The notes beneath the pieces are model-generated. The model saw nothing but the letters and a program-made list of their open reading frames with translations, made no database searches and had not been told where the DNA came from. The position numbers and the translations under genes are program-made. Below, in pieces: positions 37,404-47,259 of a stretch of 64,000 bases of DNA. The stretch comes from Methanobrevibacter millerae (GTDB lineage: Archaea; Methanobacteriota; Methanobacteria; Methanobacteriales; Methanobacteriaceae): positions 790,001-854,000 of the forward strand of contig NZ_CP011266.1 in assembly GCF_001477655.1 (NCBI RefSeq), written 5' to 3'. How positions within the stretch are numbered: the stretch's first letter is position 1; the number at the start of each line of letters is the position of its first letter.

Positions 37404-37661
37404 ATGAGTTCACAGAAAGTAATTGTATATTTAACTTCATTGGTTGCAATAGGTATTGTTGTTGTTGGATTACTTGCAACAGTTCTCCATTCCACAATGT
37501 TGGCTCCAATCCCAGTTTTGGGCTTGATTTTAGCTGTTCTTGTATTGCTAACTAATAAAGGTCATTTTGCACATACAGTCGAAAATATAGAAAAAGCAAT
37601 GTTTTTCATAACATTTATAGTAATCATATGTTCATTCATATTGCTTTACAAACCGATTTAA
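37404..37661 (+). CDS. ehaK: Energy-converting hydrogenase A subunit K
   Basis: An 85-aa membrane subunit with about three spans and a central loop (NKGHFAHTVENIEKA). GGGGAT precedes the ATG. Identified by place in the eha series. Confidence 0.82.
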   Translation: MSSQKVIVYLTSLVAIGIVVVGLLATVLHSTMLAPIPVLGLILAVLVLLTNKGHFAHTVENIEKAMFFITFIVIICSFILLYKPI

Positions 37662-37670
37662 GGTGATATC

Positions 37671-37973
37671 ATGTTAAATTATTTAGTTTATTTACTTACA
37701 TTTGTTATTGGTTCCATTTTAGGATTATTGTATAGCTATAAGTTGCATGGTGAACCTTATGTCGCTGATAGCAGTATAGATACAAAAACCTGCATAATGT
37801 CAATTGTAGGCTGGACATTGGGTATAAATTCAGGAACAATTATCCTTGGAGGAATTGGATTTCTCCTTGCAGGTTTCGTATTGAATGAAAGGCCTGGATA
37901 TGGAAGAAAGGAAACTGCCATTGGTTTGGCTATAGCTATAATTGTTTATATATTATTACACTTGACAATGTGA
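37671..37973 (+). CDS. ehaL: Energy-converting hydrogenase A subunit L
   Basis: A 100-aa membrane subunit with an N-terminal span, a polar loop (HGEPYVADSSIDTKT) and two further spans. AGGTGAT precedes ATG. It is the last membrane subunit before the soluble ones. Confidence 0.82.
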   Translation: MLNYLVYLLTFVIGSILGLLYSYKLHGEPYVADSSIDTKTCIMSIVGWTLGINSGTIILGGIGFLLAGFVLNERPGYGRKETAIGLAIAIIVYILLHLTM

Positions 37974-37983
37974 TGTGATTTCA

Positions 37984-38370
37984 ATGGATGATGAAGCAAA
38001 ATTAGAATTAATGAAAGATCGTATAGTTAAAACCTATGTTTGTCAAAAGGATATTATAAAACCTTTATCCAAGGATTTTGATTGTACACCCGAAGAATTG
38101 GAGCATATCTTTTTTGAGAAATTGGACATGTCCCAATTATTAGCATTTCATGCTACCTTTGAAACTTCACAATATGAATGTTTAATTAATAAGTTACATG
38201 CTGATTTAAGGCTTTGTTGGTTTATAGGCACTCTTGAACTGGTTTCTAAAGATGATGCAGATGAACTTAAAGTAAAATTGGCACAAAAAATAATGGATGG
38301 TCAAGATTATTCTGATGTTTTAAAAGAAGGTCAAAAAGAATTATTCGAATTGATAAAAAATTCTAAATAA
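37984..38370 (+). CDS. ehaM: Energy-converting hydrogenase A subunit M
   Basis: A 128-aa soluble, helical, acidic protein ([16 protein letters not shown]). ATG 37984 has TGTGAT just upstream; a GTG three codons earlier (37975) is open. EhaM is specific to Eha complexes (DUF1959 type) and has no known catalytic function. Confidence 0.83.
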   Translation: MDDEAKLELMKDRIVKTYVCQKDIIKPLSKDFDCTPEELEHIFFEKLDMSQLLAFHATFETSQYECLINKLHADLRLCWFIGTLELVSKDDADELKVKLAQKIMDGQDYSDVLKEGQKELFELIKNSK

Positions 38371-38381
38371 AGAGGGAGAAA

Positions 38382-38831
38382 ATGTTAGATTCAATTAAGG
38401 ATGTTGTGAGAAAAAGTTCAATTCACGTCTGCATTGTAAATTGTGGAGGATGTAATGGATGTGATGTTGAATGTGTTGCATTATTATCTCCTAGATATGA
38501 TTTGGAGCAATATGGTATTTATGTTCATAACAATCCTCGTGAGGCTGATGTTCTATTGTTGACTGGTGCTGTTACAGAACAATGGAGAGAAAATTTAAAA
38601 AGAGTTTATGATAAAGCTCCTGAACCAAAAATTGTAGTAGCTATTGGAAACTGCCCTCAATCAGGAGATGTATTTAATCAGGAAGGAGGTCATGTTTATG
38701 CTCCTGCTTCTGATTTTGTCCCTGTTGATGCTGCAGTTTCAGGATGTCCTCCAAGGCCTAGTGAAATTTTAGAGGCTATTCTGGCTGTTGGTCCTCAAGC
38801 TATTGCTGATCGTGGGAGGGAAAAGAGATGA
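38382..38831 (+). CDS. ehaN: Energy-converting hydrogenase A small subunit
   Basis: This 149-aa NuoB-like subunit holds the proximal [4Fe-4S] cluster next to the NiFe site. [12 protein letters not shown] supplies the first cysteines, GNCPQSG and SGCPPRP the others. GAGGGAG precedes the ATG. It overlaps ehaO by 4 bases. Confidence 0.93.
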   Translation: MLDSIKDVVRKSSIHVCIVNCGGCNGCDVECVALLSPRYDLEQYGIYVHNNPREADVLLLTGAVTEQWRENLKRVYDKAPEPKIVVAIGNCPQSGDVFNQEGGHVYAPASDFVPVDAAVSGCPPRPSEILEAILAVGPQAIADRGREKR

Positions 38832-39952
38832 TATTGCCTATTGGTCCTATTCACCCTGCTTTAAAAGAACCTATAAGACTCAAACTTCAAACTGAAGGAG
38901 AGAAAGTAGTTAAGGCAGAAATTGAATATGGTTATGTGCATAGAGGTATTGAAAAGATTATTGAAGGTCAAACTTGGCAGAGAGGTATTTATTTATCTGA
39001 AAGGGTTTGTGGAATCTGTTCATATGAACATACTCAGACTTTTGCAGAAACAATAGAGAATATTTGCGGTGTTCAAGCTCCGCCTAGAGCACAATTTTTA
39101 AGAGTAATCACTAATGAATTGGATAGAATTCAAAGTCATTTCCTTGGAAACTCAACCTTTTTCAAATCCATGGATCATGAAACTCTATTTATGCATGTGT
39201 TGGAATTAAGGGAATATGCGATGGATTCCATAGAATTGTTAACTGGAAACAGGGTAAATATGGGTTGGAATGTTGTTGGTGGAGTTAGAATGGATGCAGA
39301 TGAACGTCATTTCAAACCTATTTTGGAGAATCTTGAAAAAATTGAAGAAGGCTTTGAAAGGTCAAGAGAAATCTATGCTGAAGGTCCAGCTTTAGGTCTT
39401 CGTTCCAAAGGTGTTGGGGTGATGACCAAAAAAGAAGCTATAAAAGGAAGAGCAGTCGGACCCATAGGCAGGGGTTCCGGAATTAAACATGATTATCGTG
39501 AAGACCACTATACTTATAAGGATTATTTTGATTTCAAAACCATTTGGAGAAAAGAGGGAGACAATTATGCAAGGACATTGAACAGGTTTGATGAAATTCC
39601 TGAATCCATTAGTTTAATCAGACAAGCTATTGATAATATTCCTAAAGGAGATGTCCGTGTTCCTGTTGAACTTAAATCAGGTTATGCCCAATGGAGAAAT
39701 GAGGCTCCTCGTGGTGAAGTAACATATACTATTGAAACTAATGGTAATCTGATAAAACATATTTCAATTAGAACTCCAAGTATTGCTAATATGGATTCAT
39801 GTGCGAAATACATGATTAGAGATGTGCCTTCTGTTTCTGATGCTGTTTCTACTTATGCTTCATGTGATCCTTGTGTTGCATGTGCAGAAAGAGTTGCAGT
39901 TACAAATGAATATGGAGAAACTTATTTAACTGATATTGGTGGGGTAAGGTAA
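38828..39952 (+). CDS. ehaO: Energy-converting hydrogenase A large subunit ([NiFe] site)
   Basis: The 374-aa catalytic subunit. RVCGIC (C61, C64) and DPCVAC (C349, C352) give all four cysteine ligands of the NiFe centre. The protein ends soon after the second motif (22 residues later), as in NuoD-like energy-converting hydrogenases, so a maturation cleavage site of the classical type is not evident. It starts within the ehaN stop overlap. Confidence 0.95.
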   Translation: MILPIGPIHPALKEPIRLKLQTEGEKVVKAEIEYGYVHRGIEKIIEGQTWQRGIYLSERVCGICSYEHTQTFAETIENICGVQAPPRAQFLRVITNELDRIQSHFLGNSTFFKSMDHETLFMHVLELREYAMDSIELLTGNRVNMGWNVVGGVRMDADERHFKPILENLEKIEEGFERSREIYAEGPALGLRSKGVGVMTKKEAIKGRAVGPIGRGSGIKHDYREDHYTYKDYFDFKTIWRKEGDNYARTLNRFDEIPESISLIRQAIDNIPKGDVRVPVELKSGYAQWRNEAPRGEVTYTIETNGNLIKHISIRTPSIANMDSCAKYMIRDVPSVSDAVSTYASCDPCVACAERVAVTNEYGETYLTDIGGVR

Positions 39953-39953
39953 A

Positions 39954-40982
39954 ATGTCTTCTTTAATGTGGTATATTTATGATTTTGCAAGAAAAGCATG
40001 GGCAGATGCTTTTACCAATGCTCAAAGTTTACCTGAACTTGCTGAAAAGCCTCAGAGGTTTAGGGATTTTCCAAAAGTAAATAAGGAATACTGTATTGGT
40101 TGTGGGGCTTGTACGGTTTCATGCCCTTCACCAAATGCAATTAAGATTGTTCGTGAAAAAGATGATGAAACCGGTGAAGGTTTGACTTATCCTGAAATTT
40201 TCCCTGGCGCTTGTATCCGCTGCGGTTTTTGTGCTGAAGTATGTCCTACAGATCCGAAGACATTGGAATGTGGTGAAAACCATTTAATAATGCCTGAATT
40301 CAATATCATTCCATCCAAAAGACAATACATCGTTGATGATTACTTATGCATCAAATGTAAAAAATGTATGAAAAAATGTCCTGTAAATGCAATATCTCTT
40401 GTAAACGATAAATTGCAGGTTGACCAGCTTAATTGTATTGCCTGTGGGGAATGTGTTGATGTCTGCCCGGTTAACGGTGCAATGAAAGGAGTATTTGTTG
40501 AAAACCTACAAGACCAAAAAGACCTGATTCTTTTAACCGTTAATTATCTTGAAGATTATATTAACTCTAAAGAATGTGATTTAAGGGCACTTGAAAAAGA
40601 CCGTCTGCTTCAGTATGACGTTCCTTTGGATGAAATTTGGGATGAGGCTCTTAAGATTATTCCTGATGATGAAGTAAGTTTTGAAATTATTTCCAATGCA
40701 GTCAATAGACTTAAAATCAGAATTATCGATTGGGATAAAAGTAAATGTGAAAAATGTCAGTTGTGTATTCCTGAATGTCCGACAGGATGTATTTCTTTTG
40801 ATGAAGAGAATGATACAATTGTCAGAGATAAAGATAGATGTTTAAGATGCAGTATATGTTACCAAACATGTCCTTTCTCAGTAATTAAATATTTCATTGC
40901 TAAATTTTCACTGGAAGATGATAGGATTATCCACACTACTGTGAAGGCATCTAATTTAAATGAGGAGATTTTAATGGAGTGA
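39954..40982 (+). CDS. ehaP: Energy-converting hydrogenase A polyferredoxin P (6[4Fe-4S])
   Basis: The 342-aa protein has six CxxCxxCxxxC-type motifs, starting CIGCGACTVSCP, CIRCGFCAEVCP, CIKCKKCMKKCP and CIACGECVDVCP, then after a ~100-residue linker CEKCQLCIPECP and CLRCSICYQTCP. It would conduct electrons from EhaNO. Six clusters agree with the 6[4Fe-4S] polyferredoxin described for Eha of Methanothermobacter. Confidence 0.92.
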   Translation: MSSLMWYIYDFARKAWADAFTNAQSLPELAEKPQRFRDFPKVNKEYCIGCGACTVSCPSPNAIKIVREKDDETGEGLTYPEIFPGACIRCGFCAEVCPTDPKTLECGENHLIMPEFNIIPSKRQYIVDDYLCIKCKKCMKKCPVNAISLVNDKLQVDQLNCIACGECVDVCPVNGAMKGVFVENLQDQKDLILLTVNYLEDYINSKECDLRALEKDRLLQYDVPLDEIWDEALKIIPDDEVSFEIISNAVNRLKIRIIDWDKSKCEKCQLCIPECPTGCISFDEENDTIVRDKDRCLRCSICYQTCPFSVIKYFIAKFSLEDDRIIHTTVKASNLNEEILME

Positions 40983-40987
40983 GTGTT

Positions 40988-42346
40988 ATGATTGACAGTT
41001 ATACTAAGACTCCAAGGCCATTGAGACATGTAGATGTTGATTACTTGATTAATCAGACAAAATGTCAGGATTGTGATGATAAGCCTTGTCTTAACTCATG
41101 TCCTATTGATGCAATTTATATGGATGATGTTGATGGTCTTGTAAAAATTAAAAATACTTGCTTTGGTTGTGTTTTATGTCGTAATGCATGCCCTTATGAT
41201 GCAATTTCATTAGATGTTCAAATGGATCCTCCAATTAAGGAAGAAGTTCCGAATATTAATATTAAATTATGTAAAGCCTGTGGAGCATGTGTGCAGGCAT
41301 GTAAAAACGGTTCCATTCATATTAAAAGCGATGGAAAAAATCCTCCACATAGTGAAATAGATAAGGATACCTGCATTCGTTGTGGTTTCTGTTTTAGGGT
41401 ATGTCCTACGGATGCAATCAAATACGGTCAGTTGCTTCCTAAAACAGTTAAAGGAGGTAAGGCGATTGTCGTCAACCAGGATAAGTGTATTGGCTGTATG
41501 ACCTGTACAAGGGTTTGTCCTTCTACCGGTGCAATCAATGTTGGAAGAACTAATAAATTGCCTTATATCAATCCAGGATACTGTGCAAGGTGTGAGGAAT
41601 GTATGCATTCATGTCCTTCAACGGCAATCAAGTACTCTTCACGTAAAAAAGCCTATAAAATGTACAGTGAAATCAAATCATATGATATCGTATCAGGTAT
41701 TGTAGACAATGACATGAAAAGGCTTTCCCTTGATTTGATAAGTTTGAACTCTGTTTTAAAAAGGGTTGCCAATTCCATATCTTTGGAATTTGACGATTCA
41801 AACTTTGAAAACTTTATTGAATGTAAGGTTAATGACCATATGGAAAAAGAGTTGCGTGTCGTTCTGGATTCAAGTATTGATGTTAATAACTTTGATAAAT
41901 TATTCGGTTCTTATCTGATGGACAGAAACATTGAAGTCTATACCAAAAAGTGCATTGCCTGTGGTGAATGCTACAATGTATGTCCTGTTGATGCAATAGA
42001 GCTCAATGGCCCAAATCCAATTTCAATTAATGATAATTGTGTTTTCTGTGGAAAATGTGTTGAACAATGTCAATTTGATGCTATTGGGGCTTATGATGAT
42101 TATTACTATAGCAAGAACACGGATTTATATTATGCACGTTCCTACTTGTATAAGCAAAGGGAAGGGGATTTCTCACTATCTTCCACAAAATGTCAGGCTT
42201 GTGCAATTTGTGTGAGAAACTGTCCGACTGATGCTTTGATCTTAAAGGATGATCATGTTGAATTTGTTGAAGACAACTGTCTTTACTGCAGAACTTGTGA
42301 AGCGATTTGTCCTATTGATGCAATAAGGATTATTAACTTTAGGTGA
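40988..42346 (+). CDS. ehaQ: Energy-converting hydrogenase A polyferredoxin Q (10[4Fe-4S])
   Basis: The 452-aa protein (from ATG 40988, with GGAGTGAG upstream; a GTG at 40979 is open) carries ten ferredoxin motifs: six before and four after a cysteine-free linker of about 100 residues. CQDCDDKPCLNSCP is the first and CLYCRTCEAICP the last; the third, CKACGACVQACKNG, lacks the usual proline. It matches the 10[4Fe-4S] polyferredoxin of Eha and would be the electron outlet to ferredoxin-dependent partners. Confidence 0.92.
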   Translation: MIDSYTKTPRPLRHVDVDYLINQTKCQDCDDKPCLNSCPIDAIYMDDVDGLVKIKNTCFGCVLCRNACPYDAISLDVQMDPPIKEEVPNINIKLCKACGACVQACKNGSIHIKSDGKNPPHSEIDKDTCIRCGFCFRVCPTDAIKYGQLLPKTVKGGKAIVVNQDKCIGCMTCTRVCPSTGAINVGRTNKLPYINPGYCARCEECMHSCPSTAIKYSSRKKAYKMYSEIKSYDIVSGIVDNDMKRLSLDLISLNSVLKRVANSISLEFDDSNFENFIECKVNDHMEKELRVVLDSSIDVNNFDKLFGSYLMDRNIEVYTKKCIACGECYNVCPVDAIELNGPNPISINDNCVFCGKCVEQCQFDAIGAYDDYYYSKNTDLYYARSYLYKQREGDFSLSSTKCQACAICVRNCPTDALILKDDHVEFVEDNCLYCRTCEAICPIDAIRIINFR

Positions 42347-42350
42347 ATTG

Positions 42351-43397
42351 ATGTTTGAAAAATCTTTTATTACGGACTGTGAAGGCCCACTTACGCTCAA
42401 TGATAATGCATTTGAATTATGTGAACATTTCATTGATGATGGTGATAAATTATTTAAGATTTTAAGTCTGTATGATGATTACTTGGTAGATATAGTTAAA
42501 AAAGAAGGTTATAAAGCAGGTAATACTTTAAAGTTAATTTTGCCTTTCTTTGTACTTGAAAAACTTACAAATGATGATTTGATTGATTTTTCAAAAAATC
42601 ATATTTATGCAGTAAGGGATTCAAAATTCCTTTTAAAATACTTGAAGGAAACTATGAATACTTATATAGTCAGCACTAGTTATGGTCAATATATTGAGGC
42701 ACTGTCCAATTATATGGAATTTCCATTTGAAAATACATATTATACAAAAGTTGATGTGGATGCCTTGTCTTTAAATGAAGATGAATTGTCAAAAATTTCA
42801 CAATTCAAAGTTCAGATACTGGAAAATCCTGAAGACTATGAATTGTTTGATGAAATTTTCTTTTCTCAAATTCCTGGGATGGGCATTTATGAAACTATCA
42901 AAAAAATTGATGTCATAGGTGGTTTGGGAAAAAAATTAGCCATTGATGATATAATTGAAAATGATAAAATCGATATTAAACAGATGCTCTATATCGGAGA
43001 CAGCATTACAGATGTGGAACCATTGGCATTTGCTCGTGACAATGATGGGATATCCATATCCTTTAATGGTAATGAATATCCTCTAAACGTGGCTGAAATA
43101 GCTATTGTATCTCCAAGCGCAGTAACTACTGCAGTAATTGCTAATGTTTATGCAGACAATGATAAAAATAAAGTTTTACAGTTCATTGAAGAATATAACT
43201 CCAGTGATGATTTGGAAAAATTATTCAAAGACTATGAAGTTAATCAAGACATTAATGATAAATTCTTTGAAGTCTTTGATAAGGATGAATATCCTATTAT
43301 TAAAATAATTACTCAAGAAAACTATGATGAAATACTTAAAAAAAGTGTAGATATGCGAAATAATATTCGTGGGGATGACATAGGAGGACTTGGATAA
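42351..43397 (+). CDS. ehaR: EhaR, HAD-like protein of the eha operon
   Basis: The 348-aa protein starts [18 protein letters not shown], a HAD-like first motif in which DCEG takes the place of DxDG, and later has [17 protein letters not shown], which fits the last HAD acidic motif. An active phosphatase is therefore possible. It is known from Methanobacteriales eha operons but absent from the methanococcal ones; its role is not known. ATG 42351 follows AGGTGA. Confidence 0.82.
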   Translation: MFEKSFITDCEGPLTLNDNAFELCEHFIDDGDKLFKILSLYDDYLVDIVKKEGYKAGNTLKLILPFFVLEKLTNDDLIDFSKNHIYAVRDSKFLLKYLKETMNTYIVSTSYGQYIEALSNYMEFPFENTYYTKVDVDALSLNEDELSKISQFKVQILENPEDYELFDEIFFSQIPGMGIYETIKKIDVIGGLGKKLAIDDIIENDKIDIKQMLYIGDSITDVEPLAFARDNDGISISFNGNEYPLNVAEIAIVSPSAVTTAVIANVYADNDKNKVLQFIEEYNSSDDLEKLFKDYEVNQDINDKFFEVFDKDEYPIIKIITQENYDEILKKSVDMRNNIRGDDIGGLG

Positions 43398-43398
43398 A

Positions 43399-44289
43399 AT
43401 GAATTATGATAAAGTTGAAGATACCTTTTTTGAAGCTTTTGAAGGCAAATATGTAAGAGCTTTAATTACTGGCCCGACCGAAAAGATTGTTAAAAGGGCA
43501 GCATATGACTCTACTTCAACCCCTAGTGCGGTTATCGGTAGGGTAGAAGGTGGTGTTGAAGGATTTTTAGGTAAAGATGAAACCCCTGATGGACGTTTTG
43601 GTGCTGTTGTTCAGTATTGGTTAGGTGGTGACGATAAGGAAAAATTTGCCTTTGAATTATCTTATCGTTTAAGGCAGGATGTATTGGTCAAGCCGTTTAC
43701 ACGCATATTTGACTATTCTGATAGTGAAAGTGATGACTACATTGAAATGATGGATATTGTCGGCCATTGTGGGGATGGCTGGGAATGGATTGTAGAGGAA
43801 TATGGTCGTCGTATGATTAATGTGCCTATTGCAGTTCCTGATTTTCAAATTGAAGAAAAATTCAGAATTAATGATGGAATAATGGGAGGAAACTTCTGGT
43901 ACTTATGTGAAACTCCTGAAGCGGTATTAACTGCAGGAGATGCTATTATTGATGCCATTATGGAAGTTGAAGGTGCTACTGCACCATTTGATGTTTGTTC
44001 AGCAGCTTCAAAACCTGAAACAAATTATCCGGAAATCGGACCTACTACAAATCATTACTACTGCCCTTCATTAAAAGAGCGTCTAGGTGACGAGTCCAAA
44101 GTTCAGGATAATGTAAATTATATTCCTGAAATTGTTATCAATGCTACAAATACTGATGCGATGTTTAAAGCTTTAAAGGCAGGTATTGATGCAGCTATTG
44201 ATGTTGATGGTGTTATTGGAATATCTGCAGGTAATTTTGATGGTAAACTTGGAGATAAAATTTATAATTTATTGGATATATTGAAATAA
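43399..44289 (+). CDS. Formylmethanofuran:H4MPT formyltransferase homologue in the eha operon
   Basis: Ftr moves the formyl group from methanofuran to tetrahydromethanopterin in CO2 reduction. This 296-aa protein has Ftr features: [25 protein letters not shown] and the C-terminal INATN...[27 protein letters not shown]. Methanobacteriales carry such a second Ftr in the eha operon beside the main ftr elsewhere. Whether it is an active transferase cannot be told from the sequence. ATG 43399 follows GGAGGACTTGG. Confidence 0.85.
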   Translation: MNYDKVEDTFFEAFEGKYVRALITGPTEKIVKRAAYDSTSTPSAVIGRVEGGVEGFLGKDETPDGRFGAVVQYWLGGDDKEKFAFELSYRLRQDVLVKPFTRIFDYSDSESDDYIEMMDIVGHCGDGWEWIVEEYGRRMINVPIAVPDFQIEEKFRINDGIMGGNFWYLCETPEAVLTAGDAIIDAIMEVEGATAPFDVCSAASKPETNYPEIGPTTNHYYCPSLKERLGDESKVQDNVNYIPEIVINATNTDAMFKALKAGIDAAIDVDGVIGISAGNFDGKLGDKIYNLLDILK

Positions 44290-44298
44290 GGTTTTAGC

Positions 44299-45234
44299 AT
44301 GGAAATATTTGATGATGATTTGAATGCAGAAGTTATAGGGTTTGGAGCTCTGAATGTTGATAAGCTGTACTCTGTAGAAAATATTGCGGGAGCAGATGAA
44401 GAAAGTTTTATTAAAACTAGTCAGGATACTCCTGGCGGATCTGCGGCCAATACGATTGTAGGATTATCTAAATTGGGAGTATCCACTTCAATTATCGGTA
44501 AGATTGCTGAAGATGATGATGGTGATTTAATTGAATACAATTTGGCAATGAATGGGGTTTTCTCAAATAATCTGATTTATGCCGATAGTGGAAGTACCGG
44601 CAAATGCTTAGGCTTCGTTGACTCTGAAGGAAATAGGTGTCTTTATGTTGATCCGGGAGTTAATGATGAAATTGTCATTGATGAAATTAATACATTAAAC
44701 ATTATGAGATGTAAGATAATGCATTATACTTCATTCGTCGGTGATTCATTTAAAACTCAAATTGATTTGCTTGATAATTTGAATAAAAACGTTGTTTTGA
44801 GTTTTGATCCGGGAATGTTATATGTTCAAAAGGGAATGGATGAAATTAAACCTATTTTGGATAGATGCGATATTTTACTTATAAATGAATCAGAATTAAG
44901 ATTATTGTTTAACGATGAGGAATCTCCATATCAGCAATTGGCTAAAAGTCTTTTGGATGATGGAATTGGTACAGTTGTTGTTAAAAGAGGTTCTGATGGT
45001 GTTTATGCTTGCAATAATAATGAAGAGTGTGATGTTGGTGTATTTGAATGTGATGTTGTTGATACTACGGGAGCTGGTGACAGTTTCAACAGCGGATTCT
45101 TATACTCATATCTAAAAGATTATACTTTAGAAAAATCATGTGAAATTGGTAATTGGGTAGCTAGTAAAGCTATAGAAGGTTTTGGGATGGATAAATTCCC
45201 TACGTTAAATGAATTAAATGAATTTATTGGATAA
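44299..45234 (+). CDS. PfkB-family carbohydrate/nucleoside kinase in the eha operon
   Basis: The 311-aa protein has both PfkB signatures: PGGSAANTIVGLSKLG near residue 48 and DTTGAGDSFNSGFLYS near 254-269, where the Asp is the catalytic base. The substrate is unknown. It follows the Ftr homologue by 9 bases and belongs to the eha extension found in Methanobacteriales; why a sugar-type kinase is there is not known. Confidence 0.88.
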   Translation: MEIFDDDLNAEVIGFGALNVDKLYSVENIAGADEESFIKTSQDTPGGSAANTIVGLSKLGVSTSIIGKIAEDDDGDLIEYNLAMNGVFSNNLIYADSGSTGKCLGFVDSEGNRCLYVDPGVNDEIVIDEINTLNIMRCKIMHYTSFVGDSFKTQIDLLDNLNKNVVLSFDPGMLYVQKGMDEIKPILDRCDILLINESELRLLFNDEESPYQQLAKSLLDDGIGTVVVKRGSDGVYACNNNEECDVGVFECDVVDTTGAGDSFNSGFLYSYLKDYTLEKSCEIGNWVASKAIEGFGMDKFPTLNELNEFIG

Positions 45235-45259
45235 AAAAGTTACATAGGTTGGTATAAAA

Positions 45260-46087
45260 ATGAATGTGTCGTTTATAAAGCAGATGAAGAATTTGGAGCG
45301 TGAAGTTCTTTTAAAATCTGTTGAATTAGATGATGATGGCGATGATTTCCAATTTGAATTAGACAGTTTTAATGCGGAGGAAGAAATTATTGCTGTTGCA
45401 CCAAAATGTGTAAGATGTAATACGTGTGTTGGAACATGTCCGGTAGGTGCTATTGAACCGGCTAATATTTTTAGATTAGCTAAAATTACAGATAAATGTG
45501 TCAAATGTGAAATATGTGTTCAAACTTGTCCTGTTGCTGCAATTAAGTTAATTAAAAATACTGTTGCTTATGAAGGAGAAGGTGAAGATGCCTATATGGA
45601 GTACAGTTTGAATAATGTTAGTTGTCCTCATAGGGTAGTCAGGATGAATGAAATTGAAATTGATTATTCTCAGGATAACAACTGGCAGGACTGTGCTGAT
45701 TTATGTCCAACCAATGCATTTACTTTGGAATTTAAAGAATTTTTTGAAAATTTGGGCTTTGATGTGGGTATTGACTTGGATGAAGATACATTATATCCTC
45801 ATATTAATAAGAAATTATGTATTGGATGCAGTGCCTGTGTTGAAATTTCAAAAAATGAAAATGCTATTGCATTAGATAGAATAATTGGTCCTATAGTTCA
45901 TTCAAGGAAAATAGATGTTAACCATGATTTATGTGTTAACTGTTACTTGTGTGAAGAGAATTGTCCTGTAGAGGCCATATGGCTAGAAGATGGAGAAGTT
46001 GTCTTAGATGATGAAAAGTGTATTCGCTGTGTAGAATGTACTAATCATTGTCCAGTTGGAGCACTACAACGTGTAGAAATTGAATAG
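45260..46087 (+). CDS. Polyferredoxin of the eha operon extension
   Basis: The 275-aa protein has four standard [4Fe-4S] motifs (CVRCNTCVGTCP, CVKCEICVQTCP, CVNCYLCEENCP, CIRCVECTNHCP). A further motif in the middle, CIGCSACVEISKNENA, has lost the fourth cysteine, and an isolated CADLCPTNA precedes it, so cluster number may be four to six. Probably an electron carrier for Eha. Confidence 0.86.
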   Translation: MNVSFIKQMKNLEREVLLKSVELDDDGDDFQFELDSFNAEEEIIAVAPKCVRCNTCVGTCPVGAIEPANIFRLAKITDKCVKCEICVQTCPVAAIKLIKNTVAYEGEGEDAYMEYSLNNVSCPHRVVRMNEIEIDYSQDNNWQDCADLCPTNAFTLEFKEFFENLGFDVGIDLDEDTLYPHINKKLCIGCSACVEISKNENAIALDRIIGPIVHSRKIDVNHDLCVNCYLCEENCPVEAIWLEDGEVVLDDEKCIRCVECTNHCPVGALQRVEIE

Positions 46088-46098
46088 GAGGGTTTGTT

Positions 46099-46734
46099 TT
46101 GAAAGCTAAAGAGTTAATGGATAAAGAATTTGTTTATTTAAACTGTGATGATAATGTTGTTGAAGTTTCTAAAGTTATGGAGGAGATAAGGAGATTTACA
46201 TGTCCTGTTGTCAATGATAACAAACAGTTGGTTGGATGGATAACTTCTTTTGATATAACAAAAGGTTTAAGAGAAGGAAATGAAAAAATCAAAGAGATTA
46301 TGAGCTCTTATGAAGAAATTACTACTATTCATGAAGATGCTCCTGCAAGACTTGCTGTCGTTTTAACTGCAAATAATAAGTTTGTTACCGTTCCGGTCAT
46401 CAATGATGACAATCAGGTCATTGGTATGATCCGTTCCTGTGATATTGTTGAATTATTGTCAGAGCTTTATGATATTAAAGTATACAAATTGTATGAAGCA
46501 ATGCAACATCAATTAAAAGGAGTTACATGGGAAGAATTGATGTCCGCTTCAGCTTTGGTATCTAAAAAGACAACAGGTGTAAAAATATCTCCTGAAGATT
46601 ATGAAGCAAATATCATGAATGCTACATTTGGTGAAGCCATATGGGCAACTGGAGGATTAGAAAAATTCTTTGCAGGCCTTATTTCTGTTGGTGAAATGGT
46701 AATTGCTCGTAAAGTTGGTAAAGCTAGAAGATAA
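46099..46734 (+). CDS. CBS-domain protein at the end of the eha operon
   Basis: The 211-aa protein has two CBS domains (about 5-60 and 68-125: ELMDKEFVYLNCDDNVVEVSK, RRFTCPVVNDNKQLVGWIT; DAPARLAVVLTANNKFVTVPVIND, VIGMIRSCDIV) and a C-terminal domain of about 80 residues. CBS pairs usually bind adenine nucleotides, so it may sense cell energy. The start is TTG with AGGAGGG 7 bases upstream. It lies 11 bases after the polyferredoxin. Confidence 0.87.
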   Translation: MKAKELMDKEFVYLNCDDNVVEVSKVMEEIRRFTCPVVNDNKQLVGWITSFDITKGLREGNEKIKEIMSSYEEITTIHEDAPARLAVVLTANNKFVTVPVINDDNQVIGMIRSCDIVELLSELYDIKVYKLYEAMQHQLKGVTWEELMSASALVSKKTTGVKISPEDYEANIMNATFGEAIWATGGLEKFFAGLISVGEMVIARKVGKARR

Positions 46735-46762
46735 TTTATATTTATCCAAATTATTAGTTTAA

Positions 46763-46789
46763 AGTTGTTCATATTAGTTATGGACAACT
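46763..46789. promoter_or_regulatory. Near-perfect palindrome before the monooxygenase-like gene
   Basis: AGTTGTTCATA (46763-46773) and TATGGACAACT (46779-46789) are inverted copies with a single mismatch and a 5-base centre. A TATA-like TTTATATTT at 46736 would start transcription near 46763-46765, so a bound regulator would cover the start. Confidence 0.42.
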
Positions 46790-46808
46790 GTATTTAATAT
46801 ATGGTAGC

Positions 46809-47105
46809 ATGATAATTGTTTTGGCTAAAGCATTTCCGAAAGATGACAATGCAAAAAATCAAATAATTGAATTTTCAAAATATTTAATAGAAAACTCCAA
46901 ACTTGAAGAAGGAAATATTGATTATAATTTGCTTGTGGATACTTCCGATGATTTTTTAATGTTTGTTGAAAAATGGGAATCTGTTGAAACTCTACAGAAA
47001 CACATGCAAACCAAGCATTTCATTGAGTTTGGTGAAAATATTGGAAATTTAGTTTCTGGTGATCTTGAAATTGATGTTTTCGATTCAAAAAAGCTTGAAT
47101 TTTAA
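46809..47105 (+). CDS. Antibiotic biosynthesis monooxygenase (ABM/YgiN-like) domain protein
   Basis: The 98-aa protein has the ABM ferredoxin-like dimer fold: IIVLAKAFPKDDNAKNQIIEF, LVDTSDDFLMFVEKWESVETLQKHMQTKHF, where EKWES and the HMxxxHF region are the family marks. Members are small monooxygenases or quinone/haem-related enzymes, often without known substrate. It stands alone with a palindrome over its likely promoter. Confidence 0.82.
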   Translation: MIIVLAKAFPKDDNAKNQIIEFSKYLIENSKLEEGNIDYNLLVDTSDDFLMFVEKWESVETLQKHMQTKHFIEFGENIGNLVSGDLEIDVFDSKKLEF

Positions 47106-47129
47106 GTTTTTTTATTTAATTAGATTTTT

Positions 47130-47202
47130 GCTACTGTAACACAATTGGCAGTGTGCCGCCCTCGTAAGGCGGAGGTTGCGGGTTCAAGTCCCGTCAGTAG
47201 CT
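47130..47202 (+). tRNA. tRNA-Thr (anticodon CGT)
   Basis: The 73-base sequence folds as a cloverleaf: acceptor GCTACTG/CAGTAGC, anticodon stem CCGCC/GGCGG with loop CTCGTAA giving anticodon CGT (Thr, codon ACG), and T arm CGGGTTCAAGTCCCG. No CCA is encoded and no intron is visible. Confidence 0.93.
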
Positions 47203-47259
47203 TTCACTATGCAAAAGTTTATTAATATGTATTTGTAAAATTGAATAGGAGGTTGAAAT

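Noticed and set aside
41267-41608. 113-codon frame antisense to ehaQ
   Set aside because: A Thr/Cys-rich mirror of repeated ferredoxin motifs; not a gene.
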